A DNA stretch of 64,000 bases from Sulfurovum sp. NBC37-1 (GTDB lineage: Bacteria; Campylobacterota; Campylobacteria; Campylobacterales; Sulfurovaceae), in contig NC_009663.1 of the NCBI RefSeq assembly GCF_000010345.1, positions 372,001 through 436,000 of the forward strand, given 5' to 3'. Shown one piece after another: positions 34,561 through 42,482 of this stretch. A program made the translations under genes and the position numbers. The notes under the pieces were generated by a model. That model searched no databases. It had not been told where the DNA came from and saw nothing but the letters and a program-made list of their open reading frames with translations. Each line of letters opens with the position of its first letter. Within the stretch, counting starts at the first letter, position 1.

Positions 34561-36294
34561 ATGAAGAGAAGTATCGTATGGTTCTTTGCCTTGACAATGT
34601 ATATACATGCATTGCCTGCCGGGATCAACCAGATCATCGGCAAATCGGGGATCCCGAAAAAAGATATCAGTATCTATATCAAAGAAGCAGGGAACAGTAA
34701 CCGTGTAGTCGCTTCGCTCAATGCCGATAAATCACGTACACCGGCATCTGTGGTTAAAGTTCTGTCTACTTATGCAGCTGTGCTGAAACTTGGGTTTGAC
34801 TATCGCTGGCCCACAAAATTCTACAGCACGGGGAAGATAAAAAACGGGGTACTCTACGGTGATCTTCTGATCAAAGGGTTCGGCGACCCGACACTTTCTG
34901 ACAAGGACCTTCCGGAGATCGTAGCGAAGATCAAGGCCAAAGGAATACGGCAGATCACCGGCAATATCGTGATTGACAGAAGCTACTTCAAGGTGGGGAC
35001 CAAAGACAACTCCGGTTTCGACCAGCATACCTACAGCCCCTACAATGCCATGCCGGATGCCATGATGTTCAATGAGCGGATCAGTACTATTTGCGTCACT
35101 CCCAAAAAAAATGTAGTGACGAAGCAGACCCCGGATGCAAGCTACAGGGTGGTGAACAAGCTCAAGCCGGTCAACAAACCCTGCAGGGGACGCTACTCCT
35201 GGCCTTCATTCAAAGTGGATAAGAAACAAAATCCTACAACGGTACTGTTGAAAGGACCCATTTCAAAGCATTGCGGTACACGCAAGCTTTGTCAGGTCAT
35301 TACCAAACCCTACAAATCGTTTTATTATGCGCTGAAGGATGCGTTGCAAAAGTCCGGTGTCTCTGTAAAAGGTGGCTTCCGACTCAACAAGATCCCGAGA
35401 GATGCCAAAGAACTCTTTACTCACTATTCCCAGCCACTGGAAAAGATCATCTCCAAAACCGCGAAAAAATCCAACAATCTATACGCGCGTCATATCATGC
35501 TTTTTCTGGGTGCCAAGATGTACGGGGCGCCTTCGACACTTTCCAAGGGGAGACAGGCCGTAGAGTACATTCTCAAAAGCAGGGGAGCGCTCAAGAGCGG
35601 TCCTCTGCATATCGACAACGGCTGCGGACTCTCACGCAGCTCAAGGATCACAGCAAAGATCCTGGCGGGTGTCCTTGACGATGCCTATACAAGATACGGG
35701 ATGAGATGGATGAAAACACTCTCCATTGCAGGAGTGGACGGTACAATCAAAAGACGTTTTCGCGGTACCATTGTCCGAAACCGTGCCTGGATGAAGACAG
35801 GTACACTCAAACGTGTCAAGAATATCAGCGGATATGTCAAAAGCAGAAACGGCAGGGTCTACACAACGGTGATCTTGGTCAATACCAAGAAGGGCAGATG
35901 GAAAGCGGCGCAGCTGCAGAACAACATCATCAAATGGCTTGTGACCTATAAAGGCAGGGGTACCTATGTGGCAAGGACAGAACCAAAACAAGTTTCCGTG
36001 TCTAAAAAAACAGAGAAAAAAACATCTCCGATCCAGACAGAAAATGTACGCTACAGTATACAGGCAGGCTCCTTTTCCAATCCACCCAATGCCTATTACC
36101 TTTCCAACATTTCCAAACTGGGACTGGAATACAGGATAGCAAAAGAGAACGGCTACAAAGTTTTCATCGGTGATTACAAAAGTAAAGATGCTGCAGGTGT
36201 AGTGCTGAAGAAAGTCAAAGAAAATATCTCTTCAGGTGCCTTCCTTGTGGAAGAGAGCAACACAACACCAAGCAAAGCAGCAATACTTTACTGA
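34561..36294 (+). CDS. dacB: D-alanyl-D-alanine carboxypeptidase/endopeptidase (PBP4, DacB) with SPOR domain
   Basis: 577 residues from ATG 34561 with a signal peptide (FALTMYIHALPA). Penicillin-binding motifs in order: SVVK (SxxK nucleophile, near 63), SNN in KKSNNLYARH (near 305) and KTG in WMKTGTLKR (near 412); the large insert between SxxK and SxN is typical of class C type 5 enzymes. After a linker, residues about 500-570 (YSIQAGSFSNPPNAYYL) form a SPOR domain, which binds denuded glycan at the division site. It trims peptidoglycan in the periplasm. Six bases after ovoB. Confidence 0.9.
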   Translation: MKRSIVWFFALTMYIHALPAGINQIIGKSGIPKKDISIYIKEAGNSNRVVASLNADKSRTPASVVKVLSTYAAVLKLGFDYRWPTKFYSTGKIKNGVLYGDLLIKGFGDPTLSDKDLPEIVAKIKAKGIRQITGNIVIDRSYFKVGTKDNSGFDQHTYSPYNAMPDAMMFNERISTICVTPKKNVVTKQTPDASYRVVNKLKPVNKPCRGRYSWPSFKVDKKQNPTTVLLKGPISKHCGTRKLCQVITKPYKSFYYALKDALQKSGVSVKGGFRLNKIPRDAKELFTHYSQPLEKIISKTAKKSNNLYARHIMLFLGAKMYGAPSTLSKGRQAVEYILKSRGALKSGPLHIDNGCGLSRSSRITAKILAGVLDDAYTRYGMRWMKTLSIAGVDGTIKRRFRGTIVRNRAWMKTGTLKRVKNISGYVKSRNGRVYTTVILVNTKKGRWKAAQLQNNIIKWLVTYKGRGTYVARTEPKQVSVSKKTEKKTSPIQTENVRYSIQAGSFSNPPNAYYLSNISKLGLEYRIAKENGYKVFIGDYKSKDAAGVVLKKVKENISSGAFLVEESNTTPSKAAILY

Positions 36295-36319
36295 GAATAT
36301 CATTGTATTCCTTATTTTG

Positions 36320-36595
36320 TTAATTGGTTGAATCTAAATCTAAAAGTTTGGATTTTTTAGAACTTATATAGAGTACTAACCCAAAAATAAATATGACTAC
36401 CAGAGAAAATGCAAGATGCATATCTGTATTAAAACCATAAGACATATCGCCTACCACACCATTAACGGGTCTCATATAGTCATCTCCATAGAGTATTTGA
36501 CCTAATATATTAGAAATGACCCCTGTCGTTCTATTGAGTATCCAGATAAAAAGAGAGCTGAAAATAAGTATCTGTCCAGTTTTACGTTTGTTCAT
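36320..36595 (-). CDS. Small hypothetical membrane protein
   Basis: 91 residues from ATG 36595. Two hydrophobic segments (about 6-26 and 62-84) with a polar loop containing GDDYMRPVNGVVGDMSYGF between. AT-rich. No family recognised. It follows the DUF805 remnant on the same strand after 5 bases, at the edge of the accessory region that begins after dacB. Confidence 0.6.
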   Translation of the reverse strand: MNKRKTGQILIFSSLFIWILNRTTGVISNILGQILYGDDYMRPVNGVVGDMSYGFNTDMHLAFSLVVIFIFGLVLYISSKKSKLLDLDSTN

Positions 36596-36600
36596 GGTGT

Positions 36601-36775
36601 TTATTTGCTTTTTTGCACAAAGAAATAGATGAGTACCAGTCCACCCAAAATAGGGATAAGACCAAGTAAGAGCCACCATCCGCTTTTTCCAATGTCATGT
36701 AATCTTCGTACACCTATAGCTATAGAAGGGATGAGAAGTGCCAAAGCAAATATCATCTGCAATAATCCTCCCCTG
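36601..36775 (-). pseudogene. DUF805-family membrane protein remnant (N-terminus lost)
   Basis: On the minus strand this stretch reads as the C-terminal part of a DUF805 (YhaH-like) protein: PSIAIGVRRLHDIGKSGWWL, then LIPILGGLVLIYFFVQKSK and TAA at 36601. The family normally has about 60 further residues before this; they are absent, and the frame meets unrelated sequence near 36775. An internal ATG (36756) could give a 51-residue product, but a decayed fragment is more likely. Confidence 0.65.
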
Positions 36776-37060
36776 GAGGCTTCTTGCGCACTCTATGTAC
36801 ATGCGCTGTATGGAAGAAGCCCAAAAATAGCTGCCGAACTTAATGTTAAAGCGTATTTATACCTTTTTGTGCATATGGATACCACCGATAACGTGATGAT
36901 ATTCAGTAGCAGAACAGATGGTGTATTGCTCACTAAAGACTATGGTATAAAAGTGATCGCAAGTGGTGAAGATGAAGAATACGGGTTTGAATGGCACGGT
37001 ATGCTCTCACCTGTGGAAGATATTTTATTTTCAGATACTGTGCTAAAGTTGACTTTTTAA
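36776..37060 (+). pseudogene. Orphan C-terminal gene fragment of unknown family
   Basis: From about 36776 a plus-strand frame with protein-like composition (ALYVHALYGRSPKIAAELN, then GIKVIASGEDEEYGFEWHGM) runs to a stop at 37058-37060. Upstream the same frame only reads through the antisense of the DUF805 remnant, so its own 5' part is missing. The two fragments meet head to head at a junction near 36770, as expected for a deletion or recombination. Family not recognised. Confidence 0.5.
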
Positions 37061-37086
37061 ATATATCAATCACATATTTATCACTT

Positions 37087-37110
37087 CAAAATAAAATATA
37101 TTTTATTTTG
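37087..37110. promoter_or_regulatory. Perfect 24-base palindrome upstream of the CPBP gene
   Basis: CAAAATAAAATA followed by its exact reverse complement TATTTTATTTTG, 87 bases before the CPBP protease start in an AT-rich 136-base gap. Perfect symmetry of this length suggests a dimeric regulator's site or a recombination or termination hairpin; AT-rich sequence makes chance more likely than for a mixed sequence. Confidence 0.5.
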
Positions 37111-37196
37111 ATAATTTTTTAAATATTTTATATAAAAATATGTTTCCCTAATATCTAGCATGCTATTATTCTTATTGTTAGCAAAGGAAACAATAC

Positions 37197-38093
37197 ATGT
37201 TAAAAAAATTTAGAGATAACCCACTATCTACCGCTTTTATTATTATAGGTATTTATGGATTTTGGTTCATCTCTCCCGTTCTGTTTGGATTCTATAATCC
37301 CGACAAGCCTGTTTTAGATGGTATTGCTGGAGGTATTTCACAATGGAAGAACCAACTTATTATTGGTTTTGTTCTTGTGGGTATACTTACTGTTCTGGGA
37401 TGGTGGAAGACCATCGGCTTTACAAAAATGAATCCAGGAAGCATCAAGTTCTTATTGCCGATTTTTATACTTGCCATGCTCATGCTTATCACTGCCTGGA
37501 TGCTGAATGACAACCAACAGAATTGGTTTGCAGGGTTTAGTAGTTCTTCAGAGTTTTTTATACTTCTTCTGGTTATGCTGATTCTTGGTTTTACCGAAGA
37601 AGGAATATTTAGAGGCATACTCTTTTACGGGCTTGGGTCAAAATTCACCCCTCTGTATACCGTACTTTTATCCGCTGTTATCTTTGGATTGTTTCACTAT
37701 ATCAACATACTGGCAGGTAAACCCTTTGCAGCAACTTCCTATCAAGTGATCCATGCCATGGGTATGGGCTTTTTGTATGCTTCTTTGCGTTTACATATAG
37801 GTGCTATCTGGCCACTGATGATACTGCATGGTATTTGGGATTTTTCACTCTTTACACTGGTTACAGTACTTGCCCAAAACAATCAGGGGGCTACTGAACA
37901 TATTACACAGTTCTCTGCACTTGGCGCAGGGGCAGTTGCCTTTCCTGCGATCAGTTATGGAATATTTATCTATTGGCATTGGCATAAGACCCACCATATC
38001 ATGACACAAAGAAAAAAGTTTAACTGCATAAGGAGCAATAATGAATACAGTTTTTATGGAAATACTCCCATTTTTCATCGTTGGTTTATTTGA
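37197..38093 (+). CDS. CPBP-family (Abi) intramembrane metalloprotease
   Basis: 298 residues with about seven or eight membrane helices. CPBP motif 1, TEEGIFRGILFYGL (EExxxR, near 136-149), motif 2 with FGLFHYIN (near 162-169), and motif 3 with LMILHGIWDF (near 206-215), providing Glu and His metal ligands. The family includes Rce1-type proteases and bacteriocin self-immunity proteins. The last 25 residues are atypical and overlap the start of a small downstream gene. AT-rich, in the accessory region. Confidence 0.85.
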   Translation: MLKKFRDNPLSTAFIIIGIYGFWFISPVLFGFYNPDKPVLDGIAGGISQWKNQLIIGFVLVGILTVLGWWKTIGFTKMNPGSIKFLLPIFILAMLMLITAWMLNDNQQNWFAGFSSSSEFFILLLVMLILGFTEEGIFRGILFYGLGSKFTPLYTVLLSAVIFGLFHYINILAGKPFAATSYQVIHAMGMGFLYASLRLHIGAIWPLMILHGIWDFSLFTLVTVLAQNNQGATEHITQFSALGAGAVAFPAISYGIFIYWHWHKTHHIMTQRKKFNCIRSNNEYSFYGNTPIFHRWFI

Positions 38094-38211
38094 GTTATCT
38101 CTACTACTTTTAGTGATTAGTTTTATGGTTGAAATTATTAATTTAAATCATTCAGGGGCAGGATATATTGACTTTCAAGGAGGTGGAGAGAAAGTATTTT
38201 CTCTCCTTTGA
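38041..38211 (+). CDS. Small membrane protein, 56 residues
   Basis: ATG 38041 has an excellent ribosome site (AAGGAGCAAT) inside the 3' end of the CPBP gene, in another frame. The product has one strong membrane helix (about 6-33, FFIVGLFELSLLLLVISFMV) and a short polar tail. Its last codons lie within a nine-base hairpin (38185-38206). Composition and ribosome site support a real gene; no family recognised. Confidence 0.55.
   Translation: MNTVFMEILPFFIVGLFELSLLLLVISFMVEIINLNHSGAGYIDFQGGGEKVFSLL
38185..38206 (+). terminator. Hairpin at the end of the CPBP/small protein unit
   Basis: GGAGAGAAA (38185-38193), loop GTAT, TTTCTCTCC (38198-38206): a perfect nine-base stem followed by TTTG. It overlaps the last codons of the small ORF. 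Probable transcription end before the lipoprotein gene; the T run is short. Confidence 0.5.
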
Positions 38212-38288
38212 ATTTAAAGTATTTTTCTTTAGTTGCTTCTTTATAGCAACTTGAAAAGAATATTAATTCGACACATAAGGAAACATCA

Positions 38289-38564
38289 ATGAAACAGACA
38301 AAAATGCTTCTCAACACTGCGCTTATCACTACTGGACTGTTACTGACGGCTTGTACGTCTTCTGGGATTTCTATGGAAAATGCCTATATCTATAATGACA
38401 TAAACTTTGGGTCCGATCGTGATGCAAGTTTTAAACATGGCGTAAGGGATGCCTGCAAAACAGCGGCTGGTGAGTATACAAAAGACCATAACCTCTTTAA
38501 CAATAACGAGAGTTACCGCAGCGGTTGGGAAGATGGAAGACTTCAGTGTAAGGGGAAAAGATGA
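38289..38564 (+). CDS. Small lipoprotein of unknown function
   Basis: 91 residues with a lipoprotein signal peptide (LITTGLLLTAC, acylated Cys near 22). The mature part is charged and contains two further Cys (RDACKTAAGEYT and GRLQCKGKR) that could form a disulfide. No family recognised. First gene of a four-gene same-strand cluster (lipoprotein, L,D-transpeptidase, LprI-like, outer membrane protein) with short gaps or overlap. Confidence 0.7.
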   Translation: MKQTKMLLNTALITTGLLLTACTSSGISMENAYIYNDINFGSDRDASFKHGVRDACKTAAGEYTKDHNLFNNNESYRSGWEDGRLQCKGKR

Positions 38565-38597
38565 TAAGTGTTACAGTAAAATACAGTGAGGTACAGA

Positions 38598-39251
38598 ATG
38601 ATAGATCTTAAAAAAACAGTTTTAGGCATACTGGTTATGCTTTTTGCGGTAAGTACAGCAGAAGCAACAGAGTACAGAAAGCACAGAGTCAATATCAAAG
38701 CACTCTCGGCAACAAAATTTGAACTGACCGATGTTAATTTTAAGAATCCAAAAATAGTAGACCTTAAAGGGAAAGATTTTTTTGTAGTCTCTGTAAGAGA
38801 ACCCGGAAGTGACGGAAGAGTGTATGCTGTAGACAAAGATGGTACTATTTGGTGGAATGGACGAATCTCTTCGGGTGCAGGCGGTGGACGCTTGGTGGAA
38901 AAGGGAGGAAAAAGTGTTCCACGAGGTGGACATGAAACAAATAATGATCTTTTTCATGTCTTGGTAAAAAGACGCTTTCATATGTCAAAAACACACCCTT
39001 CCGCCAACGGTGTAAATAATATGGATTTTGAAATTCAGTTTACCCCTGATGGACAGGCACTGCATCTTGGTAATATAGCGGCAATGTCACATGGGTGTAT
39101 TCATGTAGGACGACAAGATATTGCTCCACTCTTTAAATGGGCTAAAGTGGGCATGCCAGTAGTCATTATGAGAGGTCATTACTCACAGTTCTTAAACCAG
39201 GAGCTTAACTCTTTCCAAAACGATATAAAAGCCTATGACAGATCACACTAG
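38598..39251 (+). CDS. L,D-transpeptidase-like (YkuD) periplasmic protein
   Basis: 217 residues from ATG 38598, with GTGAGG at suitable spacing. Signal peptide ending near STAEA. The C-terminal half carries LHLGNIAAMSHGCIHVG, matching the YkuD active site (HxxxxxxSHGCxR) except that the Arg after Cys-x is His, so activity may differ. It probably crosslinks or trims peptidoglycan, or attaches a protein to it. Its end overlaps the next gene by 17 bases. Confidence 0.75.
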   Translation: MIDLKKTVLGILVMLFAVSTAEATEYRKHRVNIKALSATKFELTDVNFKNPKIVDLKGKDFFVVSVREPGSDGRVYAVDKDGTIWWNGRISSGAGGGRLVEKGGKSVPRGGHETNNDLFHVLVKRRFHMSKTHPSANGVNNMDFEIQFTPDGQALHLGNIAAMSHGCIHVGRQDIAPLFKWAKVGMPVVIMRGHYSQFLNQELNSFQNDIKAYDRSH

Positions 39252-40104
39252 AAAAGATACAATAAAATTAACGAAAACGGTTTTATCTGTAGCCATACTA
39301 TTGACATCAACATTGTATGCAAATCAACCCAGTTTTGACTGCTCTAAAGTAGAAAAGAAGAGTTCTGAAGGTCTGATCTGTAGCTCGGATGAACTCATGG
39401 ATATAGATAGAGAGCTGGCAACTGTATATAAACAGGCTTTGGCAAAAGCATCTGAAGAAGATATGCTAAAAGCACATCAAAGAGGCTGGATAAAAGGGCG
39501 TAATGACTGTTGGAAAGCAGAAGATGAAAAAGCCTGTATGTTAGATCAGTATCAACTGCGTATCAAAGAGCTTAAAGAGAAATATGGGCTTTCAGATACC
39601 CTAAATGGTTTTGACAAAGTGCTAAAACTTCAAGGCATAACCTTTCATGTTCAAGCGACAAATGAAGGTTCTCTCAATCAACTCACTATCACACCTAGTG
39701 GTTTGGAGATCGACAACAGAGTGATTGAACAAGAGATCGATGGTTCGGTAACAGGTGCTGAAGTAGCAGATATCAATGGAGACGGCTCCCCGGAAATTTA
39801 TGTTTATGTAACCTCTGCAGGTTCTGGCTCCTATGGTACACTGGTTGCCTATAGTGCCAATAACAAAAAATCACTCTCCGGTATCTATCTGCCACCATTG
39901 GAAGATGATAAGAAAAACAGTGTCGGCTATATGGGGCATGATGAATTTGCTGTTATTGAGAATAGTTTGGCAAGACGCTTCCCTGTTTACAACAAAGAGG
40001 ACAGCAATGCAAAGCCAACAGGTGGAACAAGACAGTTGGAATATAAGCTGGTTCCGGGTGAAGCTTCCTGGCAATTAAAACTAGTGAACAGTACAACATA
40101 TTGA
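39235..40104 (+). CDS. Periplasmic protein with LprI/DUF1311-like lysozyme-inhibitor domain
   Basis: 289 residues with a signal peptide ending near TLYANQ. Residues about 33-105 follow the DUF1311/LprI pattern: FDCSKVEKKSSEGLICSSDE, ELATVYKQAL, RGWIKGRNDCW and a final Cys, giving four Cys for two disulfides. The C-terminal half (from about 130) resembles no family I know and contains an EVADINGDGSPEIYVYV calcium-binding-like FG-GAP element. LprI-type proteins inhibit lysozyme. Overlaps the L,D-transpeptidase gene. Confidence 0.7.
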   Translation: MTDHTRKDTIKLTKTVLSVAILLTSTLYANQPSFDCSKVEKKSSEGLICSSDELMDIDRELATVYKQALAKASEEDMLKAHQRGWIKGRNDCWKAEDEKACMLDQYQLRIKELKEKYGLSDTLNGFDKVLKLQGITFHVQATNEGSLNQLTITPSGLEIDNRVIEQEIDGSVTGAEVADINGDGSPEIYVYVTSAGSGSYGTLVAYSANNKKSLSGIYLPPLEDDKKNSVGYMGHDEFAVIENSLARRFPVYNKEDSNAKPTGGTRQLEYKLVPGEASWQLKLVNSTTY

Positions 40105-40117
40105 AAAAAGGAAACTT

Positions 40118-41032
40118 ATGAACAAAAGAATACTTTTACCACTACTGTCAACAGCACTACTTTCGCAAGCTCAGGCAGGTTTTCAAAATGAAGTAGAAAA
40201 TGTGTATGTAAAAGCAGCCAATACACTGCTTTTCTTTACCTCGGAAAATATTATCTCTTCGGGGTCGTATGAGTTTGGAAGTGAAAATGAAACACTGGAT
40301 ACCACTTTCTTTCCTCTCACCTATCATTTTGAAAATGATTCAGATTTTTATAACTTTTATGTCAATGGGAGTATCGGTTATAGTAAGTATAAAGAAAATA
40401 ACATTGAGTTCAGAGGCAGTTTAGATGAGATAGATATCAAAACTTATGCTTTGAAGTTAGGTGGTGGTGTGCGTATGAATATATTGGAAGATACAGATAT
40501 GATGATCGGTGGATCTTATATCTATTCCAAAGTAAACAGTGACTATGTTACGCCTCAACCATTAAGTTCCTCTGATCCCATTGACAGAGCATTGGATTAT
40601 GTGTTTAACAGTGATAATGATTTTAACACGTATGAGCTCTTTACCTCCATAGGGTATCATCCAACAATCAATGAGTATGAACCTTATGTTCGTGGTGATA
40701 TTAGATATTTCGATACAAAAATAGATGACCCTTTCGCTACGATATCAGACACGACTTCCACTATCTCCAAGTTAAAAGTAGGTGTGATCACACCAGCTGT
40801 TACTTCTATCGTTGGCTTGCCTCTTAAGCTTGAATTTTATGCCTCAGATGTCTTGATCTCGGGAGATATGAAAGAAGCCTTGGATACCAACAACTTTTAT
40901 GTTCTTGGTTCAACATTTCATCTGGGTACGACTTCATTGAACGATTGGGTGAGTGAAGTATCATTTGATATTAATATTGTTAGGGGGGATAACCTGGATG
41001 GATTTAACTGGGGATTTGGATTTAGTTTTTGA
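40118..41032 (+). CDS. Putative outer-membrane beta-barrel protein
   Basis: 304 residues with signal peptide (LLSTALLSQAQAGF). The rest alternates hydrophobic and polar residues with aromatic girdles (FYNFYVNGSIGYSKY and similar). It ends in GFNWGFGFSF, with the terminal Phe expected by the BAM machinery. Eight to twelve strands are likely. No Cys or enzymatic motif. Family not recognised. Last intact gene of the envelope cluster; its stop overlaps the ATG of a broken small gene. Confidence 0.7.
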   Translation: MNKRILLPLLSTALLSQAQAGFQNEVENVYVKAANTLLFFTSENIISSGSYEFGSENETLDTTFFPLTYHFENDSDFYNFYVNGSIGYSKYKENNIEFRGSLDEIDIKTYALKLGGGVRMNILEDTDMMIGGSYIYSKVNSDYVTPQPLSSSDPIDRALDYVFNSDNDFNTYELFTSIGYHPTINEYEPYVRGDIRYFDTKIDDPFATISDTTSTISKLKVGVITPAVTSIVGLPLKLEFYASDVLISGDMKEALDTNNFYVLGSTFHLGTTSLNDWVSEVSFDINIVRGDNLDGFNWGFGFSF

Positions 41033-41206
41033 TGCTAAAAAATATTTACTTCTTCTATTTGTTGTCAGTGGCAGTCTTAATGCACTGGAGTGTGAAATGC
41101 AGATCAAAAAAGTAAAACATGATACCAATGTATTCACACCCTGACCCTTACCCATGATAAAAACTGTGAAGTGGTCCAGTATCTTGATGCAGTGGAAAGC
41201 AAATAA
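41032..41206 (+). pseudogene. Broken small exported protein gene (two frameshifts)
   Basis: ATG 41032 overlaps the previous stop, but its frame ends after 27 codons. Adding one A to the A6 run at 41037-41042 restores M-L-K-K-Y-L followed by a good signal peptide (LLLFVVSGSLNALEC) and VKHDTNVFTP. A second shift near 41142 is needed to continue into TLTHDKNCEVVQYLDAVESK and TAA at 41204-41206. The restored product would be a 57-residue periplasmic protein with two Cys. Either decayed or switched by the A run. Confidence 0.5.
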
Positions 41207-41310
41207 AATAAATCCCCTCCAATTAACTATCAGATAGATGCCTTATGCATAATATTTTTTCAAATTTTAACCCCATCTTCGCTATAATCTTCTAAAAATA
41301 CAGGGCATAT

Positions 41311-42444
41311 ATGAATTTCGAAACCTACCCCTTTGAAAAACTCAACCAACTTCTTGAGAACGTAACGCCAAACAATGATTTTGCGCCATTGAGCCTGACC
41401 ATAGGTGAACCGCAGTTTGCAACGCCACAGTTTATTTTGGATGCGCTCTGTGACAATGCATCGCTGCTGAACAAGTACCCCAAAACCGCAGGCGAAGCAG
41501 TTCTGCGCGAAGGGATGCTGACCTATCTGCAAAAGCGTTTCGGCCTGAGTCTGGACAATACACAGATCATTCCGACTTTCGGTACCCGTGAAGTACTTTT
41601 CAATTTTCCGCAGTTCCTGCTGCATGATGCCGAGAGAGCCCTGATGGTCTTTCCCAATCCTTTCTACCAGATCTACGAGGGAGCGGCAAAAGCGAGCAGG
41701 GGAGATGTGGTCTACCTGAACCTGAACAAAGACAACGATTTTCAGCCGGAGGTGGATGAGTTTATGCTGGCCGAGGCGAATCTGGTCATTCTCAACTCCC
41801 CTAACAATCCGACCAGTTCGGTCATGGATATGGAGGAGATGATAAAGTGGGTCAAACTCGCCCTTAAGCATGAATTCGTTCTACTCAATGATGAATGTTA
41901 TGCCGATCTTTACCTCAATGAACCCGTACCTTCCCTGCTCAATGCCAGTATCGAAGCGGGCAATGAGGATTTCAGGAATATCCTGGTGATCAACTCCATC
42001 TCGAAACGCTCTTCCGCACCGGGGCTTAGAAGCGGTTTTATTGCGGGAGATGCAGAAATACTCAAAGCCTATATGGTGTACCGCACCTATGTGGGGTGCG
42101 CTTCTCCCTTGCCGTTGCAGGAGGCTGCTGCGGTGGCATGGGCCGACCAGGAACATGTGGATGGATTTAGACAGAAGTATAGAAAGAATTTTGAGATCGC
42201 CAAAGAGGTCCTGGGTGTGGAAGCACCCGAGGCCACCTTCTACATTTGGCTTGAAGTTGATGATGAGATAGATTTTACCGTCAAACTCTATGAAAAGTAC
42301 AATCTCAAAGTGCTCCCCGGATCGTTCCTGGGACGTGAAGGAGAAGGCAAAGGCTATGTCAGGCTGGCACTTGTCTATGAAGCGGACAAAACAAGAGAAG
42401 CACTGCAGCGCATCGCTGCTTTGCAGGCTGAGCTGAATCAATAA
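41311..42444 (+). CDS. Fold-type I aminotransferase, probable succinyldiaminopimelate transaminase (DapC-like)
   Basis: 377 residues. LTIGEPQFATPQFI near the N-terminus, NSPNNPTSSVMDM, the LLNDECYADLY Asp/Tyr pair and PLP-Lys in INSISKRSSAPGLRSGF. Related Campylobacterota proteins next to murC (HP0624) are assigned as N-succinyl-LL-DAP aminotransferase in lysine and peptidoglycan synthesis. The murC link here supports that, but aspartate transaminase cannot be excluded. TATAAT at 41283-41288 is a likely promoter. Confidence 0.85.
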   Translation: MNFETYPFEKLNQLLENVTPNNDFAPLSLTIGEPQFATPQFILDALCDNASLLNKYPKTAGEAVLREGMLTYLQKRFGLSLDNTQIIPTFGTREVLFNFPQFLLHDAERALMVFPNPFYQIYEGAAKASRGDVVYLNLNKDNDFQPEVDEFMLAEANLVILNSPNNPTSSVMDMEEMIKWVKLALKHEFVLLNDECYADLYLNEPVPSLLNASIEAGNEDFRNILVINSISKRSSAPGLRSGFIAGDAEILKAYMVYRTYVGCASPLPLQEAAAVAWADQEHVDGFRQKYRKNFEIAKEVLGVEAPEATFYIWLEVDDEIDFTVKLYEKYNLKVLPGSFLGREGEGKGYVRLALVYEADKTREALQRIAALQAELNQ

Positions 42445-42447
42445 ATG

Positions 42448-42468
42448 TAGGGTGCGCAAACACGCACC
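42448..42468. repeat. REP-like repeat, short copy
   Basis: GTAGGGTGCGCAAACACGCA and the following CC: a hairpin GGTGCG-CAAACA-CGCACC in the 38-base gap between the aminotransferase gene and the next. It shares the GTAGGGTGC start and GCACCA end with the arms at 1522-1597 and 57379-57456 but has a different loop and only one arm. Confidence 0.6.
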
Positions 42469-42482
42469 AAAAAAGGATAAAA

